From Rudaea sp. (GTDB lineage Bacteria > Pseudomonadota > Gammaproteobacteria > Xanthomonadales > Rhodanobacteraceae): 64,000 nt of DNA. The translations under genes and the position numbers were made by a program. The stretch's first letter is position 1. Each line of letters starts with the position of its first letter. Below, piece after piece: positions 18,028 to 27,777 of this stretch. Under the pieces are notes generated by a model. The model made no database searches and was not told where the DNA came from. It saw only the letters and a list, made by a program, of their open reading frames with translations. The DNA is taken from assembly GCA_031291055.1 (NCBI GenBank), contig JARLJU010000204.1:62001-126000 (forward strand). Reading direction: 5' to 3'.

Positions 18028-20349
18028 ATGGCCGATAGTCTGGGCAAGTCAGCATCGCGCGGAGGGGTTCCGCGGCGTTTTCTGCGCAGGGTCCTCGGGA
18101 TTACCCTTGGCCGTATGCTTGTGTGGATGAGTATCGCGGTGGCGGTGGCCGCATTTCTCAGCGTAGTCGTGTTCGCGCTGTTCGTGCTTTATCCAGCGCG
18201 ATCGATTCCAAACTACGAGCGGGTTGACGACTACGTCTACCTCGACCAGGGCTGGGGCAGTACTGCCGACACCCAGGATCGACAAACCTACTATTACACG
18301 CCGCAGGGCACTTCGATGCCACAAGGAGAGCTGACCGCGCCGGTGCGCTACGACTGGTTCGTGAACCTGGAGATGCCGCTGGACGAGCAGCGTTTCGCGG
18401 ACCCCGAACACCTGCAACGCTACCGCTTCATCGTCGATCCGCAGCCGACACCGCGCAATCCCGACCGGCTGCCGGTAGGTTTCACCCGCCACTTCGATAC
18501 CGCGCTGGGCCAGTACGTGCTCGATATCACTTGTGCGGCGTGTCATACCGGCGAAATCCATGCGCACAAGAACGGCAAGACCTATGCGATCCGCATCGAC
18601 GGCGGCCAGGCGATGCACGCGTTCACGAGCATGCAGCGCGGAGCTTTCGGGCCGACCCTGGTGGCGTCGATGCTGGCCACCTGGTCCAGCCCCTGGAAAT
18701 TCGATCGGTTCGCCCGCAAGGTGATCGGCCAGCGTTACCCCGAGGGCAAGTCCGCCCTGCACGAAGAGCTGTGGAACACGATCAAGGCCTTTGCCACGCA
18801 GGGCCAGAACAGTCCACTGCGTCACCTGTATCCAGTACAGGAGGGTTTCGGCCGGACCGACGCACTAGGCCGCATTGCCAACACCGTGTTCGGCGATCAT
18901 CTGGCGGCGGACAACTATCAGGACGCCACCGCACCGGTGAGTTACCCCTACCTGTGGAATATCTGGAAGTTCGACTGGGTGCAGTACAACGGTTCGGTCA
19001 AGGAACCGCTCGCGCGCAACATCGGTGAAGCGCTCGGCGTCGGCGCCGTCATCCGGCTTACGGATACCTACGGCAACCCGGTGCCGGCCGGCGAGCGCTA
19101 TGTGACCTCGGTCAATCTGCCGAACCTGGATCGCATCGAACACACCCTGCAGAAACTGACACCGCCCCGCTGGCCAGAAGACCTGCTCGGCCCGATCGAT
19201 CAAAACCTTGCCGCACGCGGCAAGGTCCTGTTCGAATCGCATTGTCGGGGTTGCCACGGTCCACACGTCGCCGATCGCGCAAAGCAAGTGGCGAGCGCGC
19301 CGGGCAAGCCGTCCGCGGACACCGAATGGATGATCGAGGTGATACCTGTCGGGCACATCGGCACCGATCCGAGCGAGGCGGATGGGTTCATGCGGCGGCA
19401 CTACGACCTGACGCGCGCCGGCCTCACGCGCGAGGAATTGAGCCGGTTGTTGCGGCCGTTGCTGGTGCGCAACCTTGCGCGCGATGTGCGTCTCCGCCTG
19501 GAAGAGGTCATTGCCGCGCGACGCGCGAAGGACGCGGATCCCGGCCGCTTGCCGGAATTGCTTGCTGCTTATCCGGATCCGGATGCGGACGCCACGCCGG
19601 CGATTGCGTCTGCGAGTTTTGCCGCGATCGCAAAGGATCTGGGCGGCGTGGCTGCACTCGATGCATCGGCGCCGCCGCCTGGCGAGTTCTGCGATCCTGA
19701 CTGCCAGACCCAGGCCTTGCTGAGCGACGTGACGCGCGGAGAAACCCTGCTCGATCAGCAGTTGAACGGGATCGATGTCTCGCGCCTGACCGAGGGCGAA
19801 GGGCTGAATGTGCTGGGCTTGCTGATCAAGGCCAAATATTTTGCCGACAACAATGTTTCCTACGAACGCCAGCAGTGCCTGGGAGGTTTTGGCATCCTGG
19901 ATTTGCCGCAGCAGATTGCCGGTTACAAGCCGCGGCCCCTGGAGGGCGTCTGGGCCACGCCGCCGTTTCTGCACAACGGTTCGGTGCCGAACCTGTACCA
20001 GATGCTGGTGCCCCCGGGGCAGCGCAGCACGCGTTTCTTCGTCGGCCGGCGCGACTATGATTCCAAGTACATGGGTTACGCCAGCGTGCCTGCCGACCCC
20101 AACGAGGCCGACGGCTTCTGGTTCGACACCGGCACGACGGGCAACCACAACACCGGTCATGCCTTTGTCGCCACGCCCGAGCAATTGAGCGCCTGGCGTG
20201 CCGATCCAAAGGCGCATCCCTTGCCCCCGGGAGTGATCGGGCCGTTGCTCGCCGACGAGGATCGCTGGGCGTTGCTCGAATACCTCAAGGTGCACCGTGA
20301 CCTGCCGGCAACGCCGGCAGATTTCGTGCCGCCCAATTGTGCGCCGTGA
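18028..20349 (+). CDS. Membrane-anchored dihaem c-type cytochrome (RoxA-like / dihaem peroxidase family)
   Basis: A 773-residue protein. A basic N-terminus and one transmembrane helix (about residues 33-55) anchor a periplasmic region with two haem-attachment sites, CAACH at 169-173 and CRGCH at 406-410. Blocks such as TGEIHAHKNGKTYAIRIDGGQ, APVSYPYLWNIWKFDWVQYNGS and FLHNGSVPNLYQ match the dihaem cytochrome family that includes MauG-type peroxidases and the RoxA-like oxygenases. ATG 18028 has GGGGAGGGGG at 18013-18022. It is clearly paralogous to the dihaem lipoprotein at 22522, and lies just upstream of the patatin gene. Substrate unknown; peroxidase and oxygenase roles are both open. Confidence 0.82.
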   Translation: MADSLGKSASRGGVPRRFLRRVLGITLGRMLVWMSIAVAVAAFLSVVVFALFVLYPARSIPNYERVDDYVYLDQGWGSTADTQDRQTYYYTPQGTSMPQGELTAPVRYDWFVNLEMPLDEQRFADPEHLQRYRFIVDPQPTPRNPDRLPVGFTRHFDTALGQYVLDITCAACHTGEIHAHKNGKTYAIRIDGGQAMHAFTSMQRGAFGPTLVASMLATWSSPWKFDRFARKVIGQRYPEGKSALHEELWNTIKAFATQGQNSPLRHLYPVQEGFGRTDALGRIANTVFGDHLAADNYQDATAPVSYPYLWNIWKFDWVQYNGSVKEPLARNIGEALGVGAVIRLTDTYGNPVPAGERYVTSVNLPNLDRIEHTLQKLTPPRWPEDLLGPIDQNLAARGKVLFESHCRGCHGPHVADRAKQVASAPGKPSADTEWMIEVIPVGHIGTDPSEADGFMRRHYDLTRAGLTREELSRLLRPLLVRNLARDVRLRLEEVIAARRAKDADPGRLPELLAAYPDPDADATPAIASASFAAIAKDLGGVAALDASAPPPGEFCDPDCQTQALLSDVTRGETLLDQQLNGIDVSRLTEGEGLNVLGLLIKAKYFADNNVSYERQQCLGGFGILDLPQQIAGYKPRPLEGVWATPPFLHNGSVPNLYQMLVPPGQRSTRFFVGRRDYDSKYMGYASVPADPNEADGFWFDTGTTGNHNTGHAFVATPEQLSAWRADPKAHPLPPGVIGPLLADEDRWALLEYLKVHRDLPATPADFVPPNCAP

Positions 20350-20409
20350 TATACATTGCCGCATAGTCCACATGTCAGCAAAGCGCTGACCGAATTGCCG
20401 GGGAGAGAA

Positions 20410-22500
20410 ATGCCGATGACCAGCGCGATCGAGGGTGCGGCGGCGGGTTCGAACAGCTACACCGACGATTTCGAAACGGTACGCGTGGCCGAAAGCGACT
20501 GGCTTGCGCGCAGACGCCGGGCCGCGAATCTGCCGCCGCCGGATGACGATCTGGTCGGCGTCGCCTTTTCCGGCGGAGGCATCCGCTCGGCAGTCTTCAA
20601 TCTGGGCGTGCTGCAGGCGCTGGAAGCCGGCGGGGTGATACACCACGTGGACTATCTTTCGTCGGTTTCAGGCGGCGGCTATATCGCTTCCTGCTACACC
20701 TGGCTCAAGACGCAGCTGAAAACGCAGCCACCTGGAGCCGGTGTTTTCGCTGCCGAACTTGCCGGGAGCGCCGGCCGCGTGCTCGACTGGCTGCGCGGGC
20801 ACGGCAAGTATCTGGTCAGTCACCGCGGCTTTTCCCTGTGGACGCTGGTCGCGTCCATCCTCGCCGCCATGTTCATCAATGTGCTCGTACTCGGCCCGCT
20901 GTTGCTGGCCGCGGTGTATGCGCTGACGCTGGACTGGCTGCCGGTCACTTGGCCGCAATGGCTGGTATTGCCCGGTACGTGCGTGCCGCAGGGGCACCAC
21001 GGTTACTGGTTGCTGCTGGCGCTGGGCGGGCTGTGCCTGGCGGTCCTCCCGTTCGCCGCCATCGTGTTCGCCTTTGTCGCCGGGATTCCGCATCTTGCCG
21101 ACGTCCGCCGCGTCGATGCCTGGCGCGTGGCGATGGGCCGGCTGATTGCCTTTGGCCCGGCACTGATCGCGCTCGGTCTCATTCCGATCGCCGCTTCGCT
21201 GGGCGAGATGGCAGAGCACATGCTCACGACGCGCCACGCGCACGCCATCGGCAAGCATGCCTCGTACCTGGTGCCGTTGCTGTCGGGCATCGCGTCGATG
21301 CTGCTCGACAAGTACACGAAAGCGCAGGGTCGCGGGCGCCTGGCAACCGTCGGACTTAGTTTACTTGTATACGGATTGCTGATCCTGTGCTACCACGTGG
21401 TCGCGGACGCCGACCTGCCGCGCTCGGTCCCGTTTCTCGGCTTCGTGGCGCTTTCGGTGCTTCTGGCCTTCGTCTGCGACATCAACCGCGTGTCGATCCA
21501 CGCCTACTATCGCGCGCGCCTCAGCGACGCGTTCCTGCCAAACGTACAGCATACGATGGCAGTGGATCCGGGCGAATTCGCGCTGAATGAACTCGACCCC
21601 GACGACGGTGGGCCGCTGCAACTGATCAACACGACGCTCAACACCACCAGTTCGCGCAATGAAAGCCTGCACAGCCGCGAAGGCGCGAGCTTCTTTTTCT
21701 CGCCCGAGTATGCCGGCTCGTCGGCGACCGGTTTCAGGCGAATCGACAGCTACGCCAGCGGCGCCGTGGCCCTGTCCAACGCGCTGACGATTTCCGGCGC
21801 TGCGATCGATCCGGACATGTTCGTCACCAGCGGGCGGCCAATGTCGTTCCTGATGGCCCTGTTCAACATACGGCTTGGGTGCTGGGCACACAATCCGCGC
21901 TGCGCCGACGAGCGCGATCCGCTGCGGCCGTGGTGGTGGGTCTTCATCACCCGCGAAATGCTCGGCATCGGCCTGGACGAAACGCGACGGCACGTGCATC
22001 TGTCCGACGGCGGCGGCTTCGAGAATCTGGGTATCTACGAGCTTGTGCGCCGGCGCGTGCGCTATCTCATCGTGACCGATGCCGGCGCCGATCCGCAAAC
22101 GACACTCAGCGATCTCGGCCGGGCCATCGAACGAGTGCGTGTGGATTTCGGTGCGCAGATCGACCTTGCCGCCGATCGGCTCTTTCACCAGCGCGACCAG
22201 GTGCTGGCGCAACGGCCCTACGTGCTGGGCGGCATCCGCTACGCCGACGGCAGCGAAGGGAGGGTCCTGTATATCCGGCCGGTGTTGTGCGCAGGGCTGA
22301 CGGCGGACATCTACGCTTATTGGCGCGCACATCCTGCATTTCCCGATGAGCCAACCAGCGAACAGTTCTTTGCCGAACCGCAGTTCGAGGCATATCGGGC
22401 ACTCGGCCAGCAGATCGTCGCCGGCTTGCTGGTGACGGCACCACCGACCACGGTGGGAGAATGGTTCGAGCGTTTGCAGGAAACCGGCGCGGGCGCGTGA
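20410..22500 (+). CDS. Integral-membrane patatin-like phospholipase
   Basis: A 696-residue protein with a patatin lipase domain interrupted by a membrane region. The oxyanion loop GGGIRS is at about residues 55-60, the nucleophile is Ser87 in SSVSGGG (a variant of GxSxG), and the dyad aspartate is Asp533 in SDGGGFENLG. Between them lie about five hydrophobic segments (roughly residues 140-360, e.g. LGGLCLAVLPFAAIVFAFVA and VGLSLLVYGLLILCYHVV). Start ATG 20410 has GGGGAGAG just upstream. The two parts of the catalytic dyad are thus about 450 residues apart in sequence, on either side of the helices. It sits 60 bases after one dihaem cytochrome and is convergent with its paralogue. Probable role: lipid acyl hydrolysis at the inner membrane. 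Confidence 0.82.
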   Translation: MPMTSAIEGAAAGSNSYTDDFETVRVAESDWLARRRRAANLPPPDDDLVGVAFSGGGIRSAVFNLGVLQALEAGGVIHHVDYLSSVSGGGYIASCYTWLKTQLKTQPPGAGVFAAELAGSAGRVLDWLRGHGKYLVSHRGFSLWTLVASILAAMFINVLVLGPLLLAAVYALTLDWLPVTWPQWLVLPGTCVPQGHHGYWLLLALGGLCLAVLPFAAIVFAFVAGIPHLADVRRVDAWRVAMGRLIAFGPALIALGLIPIAASLGEMAEHMLTTRHAHAIGKHASYLVPLLSGIASMLLDKYTKAQGRGRLATVGLSLLVYGLLILCYHVVADADLPRSVPFLGFVALSVLLAFVCDINRVSIHAYYRARLSDAFLPNVQHTMAVDPGEFALNELDPDDGGPLQLINTTLNTTSSRNESLHSREGASFFFSPEYAGSSATGFRRIDSYASGAVALSNALTISGAAIDPDMFVTSGRPMSFLMALFNIRLGCWAHNPRCADERDPLRPWWWVFITREMLGIGLDETRRHVHLSDGGGFENLGIYELVRRRVRYLIVTDAGADPQTTLSDLGRAIERVRVDFGAQIDLAADRLFHQRDQVLAQRPYVLGGIRYADGSEGRVLYIRPVLCAGLTADIYAYWRAHPAFPDEPTSEQFFAEPQFEAYRALGQQIVAGLLVTAPPTTVGEWFERLQETGAGA

Positions 22501-22521
22501 TCCGCGCCACGCAGCGGCAAC

Positions 22522-24195
22522 TTACAGGCTCTTCAGGTATTCGAGCAGATCGCGCTTGTCCGTTTCGCCGAGTGCGGTACCGTACGCGTGCCCGGCGTTG
22601 GAATTGCCCGGCAACGTGGTATCGAACACGCTCGCGTGTTCGCCAGCGCTTGCCGCAAGCCCCACAGCAAGCGGATCAAATTCGCGACTGCCGACATAAA
22701 AGCGGCTGACGCGGTCGGCCGCAGGTTTCAGCAATTCGGCCAGCGTCGGCACCGAGCCATTGTGCAGATACGGCGCCGACGACCAGATGCCGCTCAACGG
22801 TCGCGCCTTGTAGTAGTCCGGATGGCTGTCGATCGCCGCCTTGATCACGCCGTGGTAGCTGCCGACCGCATCGCGCACGGCGGCCAGCGGGTGGCGCAGC
22901 GCGGCGCCGACTGCTGCGTGCACGACCAGGTCCGAGGTCTGCGCGCGCGCGCCAAGTGGCGCGCCAAGCACGACGCCCTCCTTGCGTCCCTCGAATGCAC
23001 CGCTGCTTGACGTCGAGTCGAGAAAATTGCGCACCATGCGCGGGTCCGTGCCGACGTCCGCCAGTGGCGTGAGCACGGCTTTCAATTCCCGCTTCGCATC
23101 GTTGCGATCGGACAATTGATGGCAGGAAATGCACTGCTGCGCGTAAACCTGCGCGCCGTGCGTCACCCGTCCGGAATCAAGCGCGCCGAGGATCGACGTT
23201 GGCCATTGCGGCGCCTGCAAGGCGTAAAGATCGTCCTCGATCTGTGCCAGGTGACTGAAGTCGACCGAGGATGGATAGCCGTCCAAACCGTCGCGCTGGG
23301 AAATATCCAGCGAACCGTAGACGGCAAGTGCCGTGGTCAGGTTCTGCAGCAACGGACCCGGACCCGAATTCGGTGCCGATCCGTTCCACTGCACAACGTC
23401 CAGATGCGGCGCATCCCAGAGCACCGGAAAACTTACCGGCGCATCCGGCGCCCGGCGATTGCCGGGAATGCCGAGAAACTCCACGGCGACGGCGTTGAAG
23501 ATCTGTCCGAAAGCATCCAGGCGCCCGTGGCCGTAAGGCACGTCGACCTGATTCATGCGATGTCGCGCCGCAATCTTCGCGGCCACGGCGCCCACCTCTT
23601 TCCTGAGACCTTGACGCTGTTCGCCGGTTGCGCCGAGCGCGTTTGCGAAACGTTCGAACTTGCCGCCATCGGCGACCGTCGCGTTCAGGCTGTCGATGAG
23701 TGCGGCTTCGAAGGCGTCGAAATCCAGCGTGCCCTGGCCGCCATCGATACGGATGCGGTGGCCCTGGTAGCGCACTTCGCCGGTATGACAGGCGGCACAG
23801 CCAAGACCGGTCCAGTCGCGGCCCTGTGCATCGGCTTCGTGGGTGAAGCCCACCGGAAATCCATTCGGATTGTTGACGGTGGCCGATTGCGGCAGGAAAC
23901 CGAGCGCATCCATGTTGGCGTCGGCCATGAAGCGCGTCCGGCTTTTGCTGCCCTGGCCGTCACCGTGGCCGTTGTCGGCCAGCTCCAGCACTTTCAGCCA
24001 TGCGCTGGGAACCAAGCGCGAACCGAACGAAGTGAACCAGGCGCGATCCTGGACCTGGCTGCTCCAACCTTGCTCGAGATTGATCGCGCCTTCGCCGCCC
24101 GCCACGGCCGTGCCGTCAGCGATGGGCTTGCCCGGCGGCCCGCATGCCGCGAGGAACGCCGCCGAAGCCAATGCCAGCAGATGCAGATTCCGCAT
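22522..24195 (-). CDS. Dihaem c-type cytochrome lipoprotein (RoxA-like / dihaem peroxidase family)
   Basis: A 557-residue exported lipoprotein: signal peptide with lipobox LAAC (Cys18), then haem sites CAACH at 133-137 and CISCH at 355-359. It shares ordered blocks with the 773-residue cytochrome at 18028: EQGWSS, PVGFT, CAACHTGE, IRIDGGQ, a KF-(D/E)-RFA motif, APVSFPVLW, VVQWNGS and YLHNGSVPTL. It lacks the long C-terminal segment of its paralogue. It is convergent with the patatin gene, with 21 bases between stops. Function is uncertain; a periplasmic oxidase or peroxidase acting on a substrate released by the lipase is a guess. Confidence 0.82.
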   Translation of the reverse strand: MRNLHLLALASAAFLAACGPPGKPIADGTAVAGGEGAINLEQGWSSQVQDRAWFTSFGSRLVPSAWLKVLELADNGHGDGQGSKSRTRFMADANMDALGFLPQSATVNNPNGFPVGFTHEADAQGRDWTGLGCAACHTGEVRYQGHRIRIDGGQGTLDFDAFEAALIDSLNATVADGGKFERFANALGATGEQRQGLRKEVGAVAAKIAARHRMNQVDVPYGHGRLDAFGQIFNAVAVEFLGIPGNRRAPDAPVSFPVLWDAPHLDVVQWNGSAPNSGPGPLLQNLTTALAVYGSLDISQRDGLDGYPSSVDFSHLAQIEDDLYALQAPQWPTSILGALDSGRVTHGAQVYAQQCISCHQLSDRNDAKRELKAVLTPLADVGTDPRMVRNFLDSTSSSGAFEGRKEGVVLGAPLGARAQTSDLVVHAAVGAALRHPLAAVRDAVGSYHGVIKAAIDSHPDYYKARPLSGIWSSAPYLHNGSVPTLAELLKPAADRVSRFYVGSREFDPLAVGLAASAGEHASVFDTTLPGNSNAGHAYGTALGETDKRDLLEYLKSL

Positions 24196-24283
24196 GGGTT
24201 CAAACTCCCCTGAACGCCGAGGCCTGCTATTCTAAGCGCGATCCGCAACCAACGACCGGCGACACGCCGCCAGATCTAGCGCA

Positions 24284-25954
24284 ATGCAAAAGTTTCGGCT
24301 GCGAATTGTCCTCGTCGTTCTGACCCTCGCGCTTGCCGCTTCGTCGCAAGTGCGGGCTGCGGTCACGCAAATCGATGCGGCTTTCTCGCGCGTCGTACTC
24401 GGCCCCAACGTCGAGGTGCTCGAAGATCCTGGCGGCCAGATGGATTTCGATGCCGTGCGCGCGTCCACCGGATTCAGGCCCGCACCGGGCGTGGGCACGA
24501 ATTTCGGGTTCACACGCTCGGCCTGGTGGATACGGTTCACGCTGGCCAACGCGGACGAAACCGATCGGCACTTGATGCTGCGCGAGGACTATCCGCTGAT
24601 CGACTACCTGGATCTGTGGAAGCCGGGCGACAACGGCACCTGGCAGCACACCGCAACCGGCGATGAGACGGTGTTTTCGACCCGCGAGTTTGTCCATCGC
24701 GATTTCATTTTCGACCTTCATGTGCCGGCGAAATCCGAACGCACGTTTTTCGTGCGCGGCGCTTCGGCCGGACCCGTGGACCTGAGCCTCACGGTGTATG
24801 AAACGCACGCTCTTGTCGGTACCCTGAGCGAAGAGCAGCTCGCCTACGGGGCGTACTTCGGCGGGTTCATCGTGCTCGTGCTGTATAACTTTTTCATCTT
24901 TCTCATCGTGCGCGACCGCGCGTTTTTCCTCTATCTGCTTTATGCAACCAGCTATGGGATGTACTTCGCCATCCACAACGGGCTGGCGTTCGAGTTCCTG
25001 TGGCCGGACAGCCCGGCCTGGGGCAACCAGTCATTGCTGGTGCTGCTGGCAATGACGTTGATTTTCGGCTTGCAGTTCACCCGCACGTTTCTCAATACCG
25101 CAGGCTTTGCGCGCAGGCTCGACAGGAGCGCCGTCGCGCTGCAGGCGCTTGCGCTGGTCGGCCTCGTCGCCTCGTTCTTTGCCCCGTATTCGCTGCTGAT
25201 CCAGCCACTGGCGATGCTGACCGTGGTCGTCACCATCCTGATCATGACCATGGGTACGCTCGGCGTCGTCATGGGCTATCAACCGGCCCGCTACTTCATG
25301 ACCGCATGGGGCATGCTGCTGATCGGCGTCATGACCTACATGCTGAAGGTATTCGGCCTGTTGCCGCACAACATGCTCACCCAGAACGGTTTCCAGGTCG
25401 GCTCGTTGATGGAAATGGTGCTGCTGTCGATTGCCCTGGCCAGTCGCCTGCGCGAACTGCGCCGGCAAAGCCGAACCGACACGCTGACCAAGGTGCCAAA
25501 CCGACGTTTCTTCGACGAAGTTGCGGCGACCGAATTCGAACGCGCCAAGCGCAATCAAGGTGAGCTGTCGCTGCTCGTGATCGACATCGATCACTTCAAG
25601 CAATTCAACGATCTGCACGGCCATGCGCGCGGCGATGAGGTACTCAAGCTGGTCGCCACTCATCTTTGTGACGGAGTACGCCGTGGCGACAGCGTGTGCC
25701 GTTACGGCGGTGAGGAGTTTGCCTTGATTCTTCCCGGTACGAGCGGTGCCGAAGCTGCGATCGTGGCCGAGAAACTGCGCAATGCCGTGGAAAGCAATGT
25801 TTCAGCGGATGCGCCGATCACGATCAGCATCGGCGTCGCCAGCACGCGCGACCGCGACTTCGACAATGTCGACGACATGTTCCGCGCTGCCGACGGCGCG
25901 CTTTACCGTGCCAAGGACCTGGGCCGCAACCGCGTGTTCCGCTTCGCTACCTGA
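24284..25954 (+). CDS. Diguanylate cyclase with 7TMR-DISM sensor
   Basis: A 556-residue inner-membrane c-di-GMP synthase. The order is a signal peptide, a periplasmic 7TMR-DISMED2-like domain (about residues 30-180), seven transmembrane helices (about 190-385), a short linker and a GGDEF domain. The active-site motif is GGEEF at 475-479, and the product-inhibition I-site RRGD lies at 466-469, five residues upstream, so the enzyme should be active and feedback-inhibited. DIDHFKQFNDLHGHARGD is the conserved nucleotide-binding part. It is divergent from the cytochrome lipoprotein gene. The periplasmic ligand is unknown. Confidence 0.94.
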   Translation: MQKFRLRIVLVVLTLALAASSQVRAAVTQIDAAFSRVVLGPNVEVLEDPGGQMDFDAVRASTGFRPAPGVGTNFGFTRSAWWIRFTLANADETDRHLMLREDYPLIDYLDLWKPGDNGTWQHTATGDETVFSTREFVHRDFIFDLHVPAKSERTFFVRGASAGPVDLSLTVYETHALVGTLSEEQLAYGAYFGGFIVLVLYNFFIFLIVRDRAFFLYLLYATSYGMYFAIHNGLAFEFLWPDSPAWGNQSLLVLLAMTLIFGLQFTRTFLNTAGFARRLDRSAVALQALALVGLVASFFAPYSLLIQPLAMLTVVVTILIMTMGTLGVVMGYQPARYFMTAWGMLLIGVMTYMLKVFGLLPHNMLTQNGFQVGSLMEMVLLSIALASRLRELRRQSRTDTLTKVPNRRFFDEVAATEFERAKRNQGELSLLVIDIDHFKQFNDLHGHARGDEVLKLVATHLCDGVRRGDSVCRYGGEEFALILPGTSGAEAAIVAEKLRNAVESNVSADAPITISIGVASTRDRDFDNVDDMFRAADGALYRAKDLGRNRVFRFAT

Positions 25955-26030
25955 AGCGGTGGGATACGTCGGTTTTGCGCGCGTACGCGGGCGGGCGCGC
26001 AGGCACGAGCGGGACGCCTGGACGAAATCT

Positions 26031-27287
26031 CTATGCGGCGATTTCCTTCACCGCATCAACCAGCGCATCCAGCTCCCTCAGTGTAGTGAACACCTGCGGC
26101 GTAACCCGCACGCCGTGCACGCCGGCGCCATCGATGGCGACTGTGAAAATGCGGTATGTGTCGAGCAGGGTTTTCGCCAGCTCGGCAGGCGGCATGCCTT
26201 CGATGCCGACGTTGGCGATGGCGCAGGAGCGCTCGGGTTGCGCGGGAGTGTTGAGCACAACACGCCGGGTGCCGCGAAGCTTGTCAGTCCAGTAGCGTTG
26301 CAGATAATGCAGGCGCGCGCTCTTGCGCTGGATGCCGATGGCTTCGTGGAAACGGATCGCATCGACGATCGCGAGATCGGTCGCGGCCGGATGCGTGCCG
26401 GTATGGTTGAGCTTACGGATGTCGTCGTCGGGCCAGGTGGCATCACCGTAGATTTGCCACAAAGGCCGGATGCGATCGCGACGGACGTAGAGGATGCCCG
26501 CGCCGAGCGGCGCCCCCAGCCATTTGTGCAGGCTGCTGCCGTAGTAGTCGCAGTCCAGATCGCCGATCTGGAAGTCGAGCTGACCGAACGTGTGCGCGCC
26601 GTCGACCATCACCTGCACGCCGCGCCGGTGTGCCATGTCCGCGATCTTGCGCACGGGCAGGATTTGCCCGGTGATATTGATCATGTGGCAAACCATCAGC
26701 AGGCGCGTCTTCGGCATCAGTGCGCTTGCATACAAATCCACAATTTCGTCATCGGACTTCGGGTGCATCGGCACGGACAAGACGCGGTTCGCCATGCCAT
26801 GCCGGCGCGCCTGCAGCTTGAACATGTCGAGCATTGAACCGTAGTCCTGCTCGGCCATGACCGCTTCGTCGCCCGGTTTCCAGTCGAAGCCGGCGATCAC
26901 GGTATCGAGCGATTCGGTGGTGTTGCGCGTGATGATCAGTTCCGCATCGGCGCAGCCAAGCAGGCGCGAGAGTTCCCTGCGCACGGCAAGCTTGTCATCC
27001 GCCTGCCTGGTGCGCATGTAGAACGATGAAGTCGCATTCACCTGGCGCACGTGACTGATGTAGCTGTCCAGCACCGGATCGGCGGCGAGCGAGTAGTAGC
27101 CGTTTTCGAGCTGGATGAAATCGGGCGTGACGGTGTATTTGCTGCGGATCGATTCCCAGAAGTCCTGGTCTTGCGCCAGCGCGGCGGGCGCGATGGCCGA
27201 CGTGCCCGCGAACAGGCGCTCGAACGTGGCGAGCGAAAGCGCCGCGGTTGCGGACAGCAGAAATTCGCGCTTGGAGATTGGGCGCAT
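26031..27287 (-). CDS. Exported PLP-dependent class V aminotransferase-like protein (PvdN/isopenicillin-N epimerase-like)
   Basis: A 418-residue fold-type I PLP enzyme. The N-terminus MRPISKREFLLSATAALSL looks like a Tat signal in which KR replaces the twin arginine, so the protein is probably exported folded with its cofactor. The PLP lysine is in SSLHKWLGAPLG and the aspartate in MVDGAHTFGQL. Relatives include isopenicillin-N epimerases, cysteine desulfurase-like proteins and PvdN, a Tat-exported PLP enzyme of pseudomonads. ATG 27287 was chosen; the frame runs open to 27368. There is no siderophore cluster nearby, so the substrate is unknown. Confidence 0.83.
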   Translation of the reverse strand: MRPISKREFLLSATAALSLATFERLFAGTSAIAPAALAQDQDFWESIRSKYTVTPDFIQLENGYYSLAADPVLDSYISHVRQVNATSSFYMRTRQADDKLAVRRELSRLLGCADAELIITRNTTESLDTVIAGFDWKPGDEAVMAEQDYGSMLDMFKLQARRHGMANRVLSVPMHPKSDDEIVDLYASALMPKTRLLMVCHMINITGQILPVRKIADMAHRRGVQVMVDGAHTFGQLDFQIGDLDCDYYGSSLHKWLGAPLGAGILYVRRDRIRPLWQIYGDATWPDDDIRKLNHTGTHPAATDLAIVDAIRFHEAIGIQRKSARLHYLQRYWTDKLRGTRRVVLNTPAQPERSCAIANVGIEGMPPAELAKTLLDTYRIFTVAIDGAGVHGVRVTPQVFTTLRELDALVDAVKEIAA

Positions 27288-27408
27288 CGGAACTCCCGTA
27301 GTCGATTCGCTGCGGAAGTATGCCGGAGGATGCAGGCGTCTGCTTCCCCGGCGTCGTCCTGGCAACAATCATGTTCGCTTCGCCCGCGGCGGAGCGTTTA
27401 TATCCGGC

Positions 27409-27777
27409 ATGAACGGTTCCGATCGTCCTTCCATTGCGGCCTTCGTGCTCCTGGTAATGACGTGGCTCGCCCTCGCTGGTTGCCTCGGCAGCTTCTTCGG
27501 CACGAGCATGCCGGCGAATTTGCGCGAACACGGCGTCGCCGCAACGGCGACCATTGTCGATATCTGGGATACGGGCTGGAGCGTGAACGACGAACCAGTT
27601 GTCGGCATGCACGTACAAGTGCAACCACCCGATGGCGCCGCGTTTCAGGCCACGATCAAGCGCTACGTCATTTCGCGGATCGCGGCGGCACAGCCGCGGC
27701 CGGGACAAGTCATCGCCGTGCGCTTCGATCCGGCCGATCCGGGCATCGTGGCGATCGACAGCGGAAACGGCGACTAG
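27409..27777 (+). CDS. Small membrane protein, DUF3592-like
   Basis: A 122-residue protein with one N-terminal hydrophobic segment (IAAFVLLVMTWLALAGCLGSFFG) and a small beta-rich domain with ATATIVDIWDTGWSVNDEPVVG and VRFDPADPGIVAID. This pattern resembles DUF3592 proteins, whose function is not established. ATG 27409 follows the GGCATG context; the frame is open further upstream without sense. The last bases of its TAG overlap the TAG of the convergent sigma factor gene (CTAG at 27774-27777). Confidence 0.68.
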   Translation: MNGSDRPSIAAFVLLVMTWLALAGCLGSFFGTSMPANLREHGVAATATIVDIWDTGWSVNDEPVVGMHVQVQPPDGAAFQATIKRYVISRIAAAQPRPGQVIAVRFDPADPGIVAIDSGNGD

